Of a stretch of 45,693 nucleotides of DNA, positions 41,027 through 45,693 are shown one piece after another. A program made the translations under genes and the position numbers. Each line of letters starts with the position of its first letter. The first letter of the stretch is position 1. Source of the stretch: a virus; the IMG/VR virus record IMGVR_UViG_3300046170_000199, positions 1 through 45,693 of that record, one strand, 5' to 3'. The notes under the pieces are model-generated. The model searched no databases. It was given only the letters and a program-made list of their open reading frames with translations, and was not told the origin of the DNA.

Positions 41027-42708
41027 ACAATATAATCCTCATGTCGGTACAACTCAATAAAGTTAGTATCACTTTTGTCATCTCCTGTATACAAAGCAGT
41101 CTTCGTCATAACAGTGAAAGAGACTGCTTTACCTAATCTATCTTCATTCATTCTTTTGTTATAATGTTTACATGCATTGTCTCTGAAGTGTGGAGTAATC
41201 TCACCAACCAATAAAACCATGTGGTGTTCATAGTTAAGAGCATAAGACATAGAGATTGCTTGGTCTAAGTCGTCAATTACAACTCTTTTTAATTTATTTT
41301 CTCCTACAAGAGGAATCTCCCCTTCAATTTTTAAATCTAAAGCACGGGGTTCTGAATTAGACACTTGACAACGTACTATGTCTTTGTCTTTGAGATAACT
41401 TGGTTTACAATCCATTATGGTTGAAATCAAACCTCTTGCATTATTGGCTTCACTATTTGTACCGTAAACGATAGTCTCTCTAATCTTTTCGGTTTCTTTG
41501 TCTTCCTCTTTGTCTTCACCGTGAGTGAATCTTGCTTTTTGTGCAGGTTTCTTCATCCAATTGGCTATCTTTTCATTAAAATCAGCATACACATGAGGGC
41601 CCATACCCTTTGATTTGACTTGGTCGAAGGGAATTTGTTCTTCCCATGTGTCTGCATAGAAAACAAACACCATAAAGTTCATTAATTCGGGATTCGAAGT
41701 ACGATTGGTGTCGTCTATGATATATGAGTGTAGTATTCTACCACTTTTAGTGGCAATATGAACAGTAGGTTTGTTGTCTGCAGCTTTGTCACCATTGGGA
41801 GTCCAACCATGCATTGCAGGCTCATTATTTCTATGAGCTTGAATTAATTTTTCGTTAGTTGAATCGTCCTCGGTTCTAAAACAGGATTTTTTATAACACT
41901 TAAGTTTCAGTTTTGCATTATGTTGACCCATAAGAAATGTCTCCTTCTCAAACGGAAGTTGTTCTAAACTATTAGGTGCAATGATTTGTTTCCCATCAAT
42001 GGTTGTGACAAAGGGGTGATATGCAGGAGTTAAGTCTTCAGAAGACGTTCTACCCTTTGGAGTCGTGTTTGTGACTGTAATATCAGCCAAAGACTTACCT
42101 TCCATCATCTTCATAGATAATTGTTGTTTAATCTTATTCAAATTAAATACTTTCTCACCTTTCCAATCCCCTGCGTACATACCTAACCTCTTACATGAGA
42201 ACACAAAGGTTGGAATATACCCACAATCACGTTTATATTCTTTATCATATTCAGACTTCGTCATAGTATACACCTTGACACTAGCGGACTCTATGCTTGA
42301 ATATCCGAACATACCCGTACCCATAGACCCATCATACTCCCATACACCTTTGTAATAGGACTTACCGTCTCTACTTGTGAATGCAATAGATTTAGGAAGA
42401 CCAATGAGATAAGGAATACCCTTTGACCCACCTATACCAAAGACACCAGTGGAGTTGGGTGTTGCACCTTGGACTTCCTTATGGTTTAAAAAGTCATTGA
42501 TAAAGGTATCGTATTCCATACCCAGTCCATCATCACTGACGGTTATAGTGTTAGGGGTTAAATCAAAGAATACTTGGTTTGCTTTCTCTACGTTATCGTA
42601 CCACTCATCTAATATCATTTGTGGTGGTGGTGTAAATGAATTTTTATTTCGAAGTAAAGCAGAAAGTTCTTTCTTCGGTATACTGACGGTTTCTTTTATT
42701 TTTGGCAT
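41023..42708 (-). CDS. Orphan GHKL (Bergerat-fold) ATPase
   Basis: A 561-residue protein. N-box D-E-W-Y-D-N-V-E-K-A (Glu35, Asn39), G1 box S-D-D-G-L-G-M (58-64) and G2 box G-V-F-G-I-G-G-S-K-G (88-97) make a complete ATP site of the Hsp90/gyrase/MutL/MORC superfamily. The C-terminal 450 residues have no domain I know; a charged stretch (K-E-E-D-K-E-T-E-K, about 402-412) separates two parts. It is not T4 topoisomerase gp39 by any block I can see. It is probably an early or middle gene, since it shares the gp32 leader block and has a promoter at 43078-43106 with a long leader. Confidence 0.75.
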   Translation of the reverse strand: MPKIKETVSIPKKELSALLRNKNSFTPPPQMILDEWYDNVEKANQVFFDLTPNTITVSDDGLGMEYDTFINDFLNHKEVQGATPNSTGVFGIGGSKGIPYLIGLPKSIAFTSRDGKSYYKGVWEYDGSMGTGMFGYSSIESASVKVYTMTKSEYDKEYKRDCGYIPTFVFSCKRLGMYAGDWKGEKVFNLNKIKQQLSMKMMEGKSLADITVTNTTPKGRTSSEDLTPAYHPFVTTIDGKQIIAPNSLEQLPFEKETFLMGQHNAKLKLKCYKKSCFRTEDDSTNEKLIQAHRNNEPAMHGWTPNGDKAADNKPTVHIATKSGRILHSYIIDDTNRTSNPELMNFMVFVFYADTWEEQIPFDQVKSKGMGPHVYADFNEKIANWMKKPAQKARFTHGEDKEEDKETEKIRETIVYGTNSEANNARGLISTIMDCKPSYLKDKDIVRCQVSNSEPRALDLKIEGEIPLVGENKLKRVVIDDLDQAISMSYALNYEHHMVLLVGEITPHFRDNACKHYNKRMNEDRLGKAVSFTVMTKTALYTGDDKSDTNFIELYRHEDYIV

Positions 42709-42746
42709 TGTATTAGTCTCCTATTTTATCTTACAATTATATTATA
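42709..42746 (-). promoter_or_regulatory. Leader block shared with gp32
   Basis: ATATAATTGTAAGATAAAATAGGAG precedes the ATPase ATG, nearly identical to the gp32 leader (22186-22217). Contains TATAAT (42741-42736) without a -35. Confidence 0.45.
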
Positions 42747-43077
42747 TCATATTTCTTGGAAAAAAGGTATACCCTTTTTAATACCCAAAAAAAAAATTTT
42801 CGATGGGTACTTATATTCCTTTGAGAAACATTTAGGGTGGGGGTTTAGTCGCCATCCAAATATCTCTAGGAGTCCCTCAGTACTGTTCTAAGGCACTCAG
42901 AGAACGACCCCCTGTCAACACACTAAGATACCTCTAAGGTACTCTTAGAACGTCTCTAAGGCGCTCTCTCAAATCGGGGTGGGTCTCTCTCATGCCCACA
43001 CGACCTTCTCAGTAGATAACTCTAGGGACTCACTTGATTCATAACGAATGTCCTTCCCTAGTCGGACTTATACATCT
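42747..43077 (-). other. Non-coding region with hairpins and repeats, leader of the ATPase gene
   Basis: No reading frame of note. It contains three copies of a T-C-T-A-A-G-G-y-r-C-T-C unit (near 42888, 42933 and 42954), small hairpins CTAAG/CTTAG (42934-42948) and GTTCT/AGAAC (42885-42905), and an A10 run near 42787. It would form a leader of about 360 bases from the 43078-43106 promoter. Confidence 0.55.
42930..42951. repeat. 22-bp inverted repeat, left copy
   Basis: ACCTCTAAGGTACTCTTAGA plus AC. The reverse complement of 44033-44054 matches 21 of 22 bases. The pair encloses the small-gene cluster 43104-43706 and both early promoters. Confidence 0.7.
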
Positions 43078-43106
43078 ATTATACTATAGAGGAGGGTCTT
43101 TGTCTA
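43078..43106 (-). promoter_or_regulatory. Sigma70-type promoter TAGACA-17-TATAAT
   Basis: TAGACA (43106-43101), 17 bases, TATAAT (43083-43078). It starts in the stop codon of the 73-residue gene and points to the leader of the GHKL ATPase gene. Confidence 0.65.
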
Positions 43107-43325
43107 GTGGAATTTCCTTTTATTTCCATTAATTACTATGTAATCTATCTGAATCTGACCGATAATCTTTATACCCGTCCTCCTATGTACTAGAGCGCAC
43201 ATACTCTCCCATGCACTGTTGATGTCTCCCTGTTTAAGGGTCGCTAACACCATCTCTTGGTTGGTTAAGTCTATGTCCACTGGATAACCTGTGGATAAGT
43301 GAGTACCCATAAGACCATTTAACAT
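43104..43325 (-). CDS. Small hypothetical protein
   Basis: 73 residues (M-L-N-G-L-M-G-T-H-L-S-T-G-Y-P). A-W-E-S-M-C-A-L-V-H-R-R-T-G and a beta-type end I-Q-I-D-Y-I-V-I-N-G are visible. It overlaps the previous 56-residue gene by seven bases, the last of a three-gene overlapping set. No known family. Confidence 0.6.
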   Translation of the reverse strand: MLNGLMGTHLSTGYPVDIDLTNQEMVLATLKQGDINSAWESMCALVHRRTGIKIIGQIQIDYIVINGNKRKFH

Positions 43326-43489
43326 AGTACCTCCTCTATTATATCATTAATCTCTACCTGTGTATAGTCATCATGTTCCCATTCAATGACATGTTTCTCG
43401 AACTTACTAACATAACTCTTTGCAGAAGACAATCTATCACATTCAATATCTTTGATTTGATAGGGGTGGGGGTTATACACTCTAGTCAT
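43319..43489 (-). CDS. Small hypothetical protein (56 aa)
   Basis: 56 residues: M-T-R-V-Y-N-P-H-P-Y-Q-I-K-D-I-E-C, then a charged helix ending I-E-E-V-L-C. It overlaps the genes before and after by eight and seven bases, and AAGGTGA precedes the start. The overlaps are the main reason to regard it as real. Confidence 0.6.
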   Translation of the reverse strand: MTRVYNPHPYQIKDIECDRLSSAKSYVSKFEKHVIEWEHDDYTQVEINDIIEEVLC

Positions 43490-43706
43490 TATACGTCACC
43501 TTCACATTGTTAATACCATTCTTTTGGACAGCATGATGATACGCCTTCCTTGCATCCTTTCTCATTATCATAGAGGATACACTATAGAACCTATCGTTAA
43601 CACATACATTATGATACCACTCCGATAACCAATGCGAATACAAATGACCGACATCCCCTGTAGGAAGTCAGCGTCCAATAGTCCAAGTTTCTTTAAGTTG
43701 TTTCAT
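43482..43706 (-). pseudogene. Small early gene with an in-frame TGA after 12 codons
   Basis: A strong GGAGAC site precedes the ATG at 43706. The frame gives M-K-Q-L-K-E-T-W-T-I-G-R, then TGA (43670-43668), then stays open for 61 further codons (L-P-T-G-D-V-G-H-L-Y-S-H-W-L ...) to TAG at 43482, overlapping the next gene. The open part looks coding (W-Y-H-N-V-C-V-N-D-R-F-Y). It may be a nonsense mutation, sequence error or a readthrough gene; UGA followed by C is a leaky context. Confidence 0.55.
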
Positions 43707-43736
43707 AATGTCTCCTTTGTTTGTCATTATGTACAT

Positions 43737-43766
43737 AGTATAACCTTTTATGACTAGCATTGTCAA
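43737..43766 (-). promoter_or_regulatory. Sigma70-type early promoter TTGACA-18-TATACT
   Basis: TTGACA (43766-43761), 18 bases, TATACT (43742-43737). It drives the small-gene set 43706 to 43104. Confidence 0.82.
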
Positions 43767-43781
43767 GGCCCATATACAACT

Positions 43782-43816
43782 AATCCGAGAGGGTTCTTAT
43801 GTTTCATTCTCGGATT
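43782..43816 (-). other. 9-bp perfect hairpin between two early promoters
   Basis: AATCCGAGA (43782-43790) pairs with TCTCGGATT (43808-43816), loop 17 bases. On the plus strand TTT follows, on the minus strand no T-run follows. With the 43956 promoter it could bound a short RNA of about 170 bases. Confidence 0.6.
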
Positions 43817-43955
43817 TTTGTGTTCTTAGTCTTACTCTAGTAGTAATGAAGGGAAGAACAATAACTAAGACGCCTCTCTTGTCTCCTCTCTCCACCCCAT
43901 GGTCTCAGGCATTTAGGGGATTTTCCTGTTACTCTCGTCAATTCATCATGGTTCT

Positions 43956-43985
43956 ATAATACCAAAAAGTGGAGGGGATTGTCAA
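43956..43985 (-). promoter_or_regulatory. Sigma70-type early promoter TTGACA-18-TATTAT
   Basis: TTGACA (43985-43980), 18 bases ATCCCCTCCACTTTTTGG, TATTAT (43961-43956). No gene longer than about 15 codons follows before the 43782 hairpin. Confidence 0.8.
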
Positions 43986-44277
43986 GGCACTATAAACCTT
44001 GTAGCTGGCGGGGTTCTCGGAGGGTCTCTCCAGTTCTTAGAGTACCTTAGAGGTTCTCAGAGGGGTCTCGGAAAGGTTGTAGCCGTAGGGGTTTCAGAGG
44101 GGTTGACTCCGAATAAAATAGGTGGTTAGGGTCTCCGAACATCAGCACCTAATCAGAGAAATTCCATGCATTCTCAATACCTGCCGAATACCAATATAAT
44201 TACACACTTCTGCACACTTCCACACACATTATATTCACAAGCACCATGAGACCCTCAGAATTATATTCCAAACCCCC
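43986..44277. other. Non-coding GC-richer repeat region
   Basis: No gene seen. It has repeats of G-G-T-y-T-C-G-G-A/G-A-G-G-G (44012-44075), the direct repeat GGGTTTCAGAG (about 44089 and 44287) and the right copy of the 22-bp inverted repeat (44033-44054). Possible origin or regulatory region. Confidence 0.45.
44033..44054. repeat. 22-bp inverted repeat, right copy
   Basis: GTTCTTAGAGTACCTTAGAG plus GT; partner of 42930-42951, one mismatch. Confidence 0.7.
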
Positions 44278-44306
44278 TAGTCATAAGGGTTTCAGAGTGT
44301 TATAAT
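44278..44306 (+). promoter_or_regulatory. Putative promoter TAGTCA-17-TATAAT
   Basis: A perfect TATAAT (44301-44306) with a weak -35 (TAGTCA, 44278-44283) at 17 bases, only six bases before the ATG at 44313. Confidence 0.5.
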
Positions 44307-44312
44307 AGGTTT

Positions 44313-44724
44313 ATGTTAACAGATGCAAGTAGTGCTAACACCTCGGGTAAGGTAATGGAGGAGGAATTAAGGTTGTTTCTCAATACCAAATGATATATCT
44401 TACAAACATGCAAAGACCGATGGTATTGATTTTATCATAGAAACACCTAAGTCTACCTTATTTGTTGATTGTAAGAATCAGAATAGTATGGGAAGTGCTG
44501 AAGAGAAGTTACCACACACCGTATGGAAGTATTGGCGTAAGTACGGATACAAAGAAGTGTACATTATCAGAGGTTCTCATATACCACATAAAACAATCTA
44601 TGAACACTTAGAATGGTATCCCTTCACTACACATATAGTGACTATGGATGAATTCATTGCACTTCTTAAAGACCAACCTCTACACCAAGGTATCTACGAA
44701 CACTTCACTCCTTTTAAAGGGTAA
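44313..44724 (+). CDS. PD-(D/E)XK-type nuclease, frame broken near residue 23
   Basis: The zero frame from 44313 gives M-L-T-D-A-S-S-A-N-T-S-G-K-V-M-E-E-E-L-R-L-F-L and stops at 44393. A +1 move at 44382-44383 continues I-P-N-D-I-S-Y-K-H-A-K-T-D-G-I-D-F-I and F-V-D-C-K-N-Q, then W-K-Y-W-R-K-Y-G-Y-K-E-V-Y (136 residues). G-K-x-x-E, D-G-I-D-F and V-D-C-K form the nuclease motif set (E...D...DxK). Removing one A of AA restores the frame. The only rightward gene at this end. Its 3' end overlaps the opposite gene by 45 bases. Confidence 0.7.
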
Positions 44725-45321
44725 TATACGATATTTTAGATACTCATTGGGTATGGTATCGAATGCTTCTTTGAGATGTACGTCCATTGCAAGACTTATT
44801 CGTGGTTTCTTATACATATTACGTCTCACACCATGCATAAGTAAGCATCCAATCACATGGAGTTCTCCTCTTACATTCTGTGTCTTACCAGTGTCATCAT
44901 AGTGTGTATACGAGGGTTCTTCACCGTCTATGAACGCATTCATAGCATAAAAGTGTTGCATTCCCGATTGTCTCTCTTCGTCTTCTATGTCATGACCGTG
45001 ATTGTGAGTTAATAGGTCTTCCCCGTGTCGTAGTATGTTCCCCCAGCATTGGATTCTTATTTCGTCTTCGTGTTGGAATTCGGGTAATTGGAAGATGCGT
45101 TTGGGTATATTCAGTGGTCTGATGTCGGGGTGTTGTAACCAGTTATAGACTTGGTGTTGTTTGGTGAGTCCCTTATAGACGGACTTAGAGGTGTTCTTTA
45201 TCTCTAATATCTTATGCTCGTCTCGTGTGAGTATGTACCCTATGTGTTTGCATTCGTCCTCAGTAAAGAAGTTTGGGTATCTTACGTGAGAATAGTGGTC
45301 GATTACTCTTTGTGTATCCAT
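44680..45321 (-). CDS. Putative 2OG-Fe(II) oxygenase
   Basis: 213 residues with C-W-G-N-I-L-R-H-G (92-100), H-N-H-G-H-D (106-111) as likely iron ligands, G-E-L-H-V-I-G-C-L (152-160), M-H-G-V (162-165) with the distal His163, and P-R-I-S-L-A-M-D (173-180) with the oxoglutarate Arg174. This layout resembles the 2OG-Fe(II)_5 type found in marine phages. The substrate is not known. The start lies in the 3' part of the right-edge gene (19-base gap). Convergent overlap with the nuclease gene at its 3' end. Confidence 0.68.
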   Translation of the reverse strand: MDTQRVIDHYSHVRYPNFFTEDECKHIGYILTRDEHKILEIKNTSKSVYKGLTKQHQVYNWLQHPDIRPLNIPKRIFQLPEFQHEDEIRIQCWGNILRHGEDLLTHNHGHDIEDEERQSGMQHFYAMNAFIDGEEPSYTHYDDTGKTQNVRGELHVIGCLLMHGVRRNMYKKPRISLAMDVHLKEAFDTIPNEYLKYRILPFKRSEVFVDTLV

Positions 45322-45336
45322 GTTCTGAAGTAGAGG

Positions 45337-45693
45337 TCAGCCCCTTGTGTCGTTGTTAGTGTCTTCGTCTTGGGTGTCTGCATAGATGAAACGTGATTGT
45401 TCTGATATGTCTCTCCATTCGTGGTCATAGGATATATAATCAGCATCCATGTCTTCTTCATTGGGGATTGACCATTCTTGTGGGAATAACATTTGACATT
45501 GTCTTCCCATTCTTGTATCAGTCTTTGATTGGATTCTTTGTTGTTGATATAGTAGATTCCGAACTCTCCACATCCTGTAGGTAATACCACTCCTTTAAAG
45601 GTGTCTTCGATGTACTTTTGGACTCCTTCTTTGGTGTCTCCGTAGGTGTTAATCAGTTCGACTGGGTTTGCTTTGAATTTTTCGTATATCTCA
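45337..45693 (-). CDS. Partial phage protein at right edge, with a -1 frame break
   Basis: The frame enters at the right edge (E-I-Y-E-K-F-K-A-N-P-V-E) and continues G-V-V-L-P-T-G-C-G-E-F-G-I-Y-Y-I-N-N-K-E-S. Near 45490-45497 the coding signal passes to the -1 frame: M-L-F-P-Q-E-W-S-I-P-N-E-E-D and W-R-D-I-S-E-Q-S-R-F-I-Y-A-D, ending T-R-G at 45337. Adding one A to GTCAAATG would give a continuous protein. The 5' part is outside the window. No family assigned. Confidence 0.6.

Noticed and set aside
42913-42918. TTGACA on the minus strand as another early promoter
   Set aside because: No acceptable -10 box at 16-18 bases.
42885-42966. CRISPR-like short repeats
   Set aside because: The CTAAGG units are imperfect, irregularly spaced and only about 12 bases long.
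43482-43706. TGA read as tryptophan (alternative code)
   Set aside because: TGA is used as a normal stop in many ATGA overlaps here, such as at 27325, 25980 and 38695.

Overview
The window is part of the genome of a T4-like myovirus with AT-rich DNA, most like those infecting marine bacteria. The evidence is a nearly complete T4-type baseplate and tail-assembly set (gp6, gp25, gp5, gp27-, gp53-, gp48-, gp54-, gp26/gp51- and gp29-like proteins, plus large wedge proteins at the gp7, gp8 and gp9/10 positions), the replication and late-transcription genes gp32, gp59, gp33 and RNase H, and late-promoter boxes of the TATAAATA type. A phage-borne ribosomal protein bS21, small DUF-type membrane proteins and several metabolic-type enzymes fit pelagic T4-like phages (SAR11 phage or cyanophage relatives). 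The exact host cannot be fixed from this sequence.

Layout. 1-15586 (minus strand) is the baseplate block, from the left-edge fibre/wedge protein to gp48. At 15587-15637 overlapping divergent late promoters separate it from the plus-strand block 15635-20644: gp4 head completion, a YDRFPL-family protein, gp54, gp26 with a -1 frameshift into gp51, a two-helix membrane protein and the tape measure. 20641-29883 (minus) carries bS21, gp32, gp59, gp33, a RecB/Cas4-like exonuclease, a SleB-type endolysin and many small proteins, several behind sigma70-like early promoters. 29888-42708 (minus) holds an SDR protein, a 2OG-Fe(II) oxygenase, a radical SAM/SPASM protein, an acidic structural-type protein, RNase H, an ATP-grasp ligase with a retropepsin-like domain, a nuclease, an A-type Fe-S carrier, a two-gene carbamoyltransferase, four small membrane proteins and an orphan GHKL ATPase. 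42709-44312 is mostly non-coding, with strong promoters, hairpins, inverted repeats and three tiny overlapping genes. The right end has a plus-strand nuclease-like gene, a second 2OG oxygenase and a partial gene.

A recurring observation is that at least six genes that look intact by protein logic are broken by single-base frame changes. Seven of the eight breaks are +1, and each can be explained by one duplicated base. Sequence error is the simplest explanation, but some sites resemble known +1 frameshift sites. Separately, the gp26/gp51 junction looks like a genuine programmed -1 frameshift (T_TTT_TTT), equivalent to the G/GT tail-chaperone arrangement. Several early and late promoter boxes lie only 5-10 bases from the start codon, suggesting leaderless mRNAs.

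The candidates for undescribed biology are the GHKL ATPase with its approximately 360-base structured leader, the gp32-bS21 intergenic multi-hairpin RNA in front of a bS21 gene without a Shine-Dalgarno, the radical SAM/2OG/SDR/carbamoyltransferase/ATP-grasp enzyme set, and the early-promoter family with a fixed, conserved 18-base spacer.
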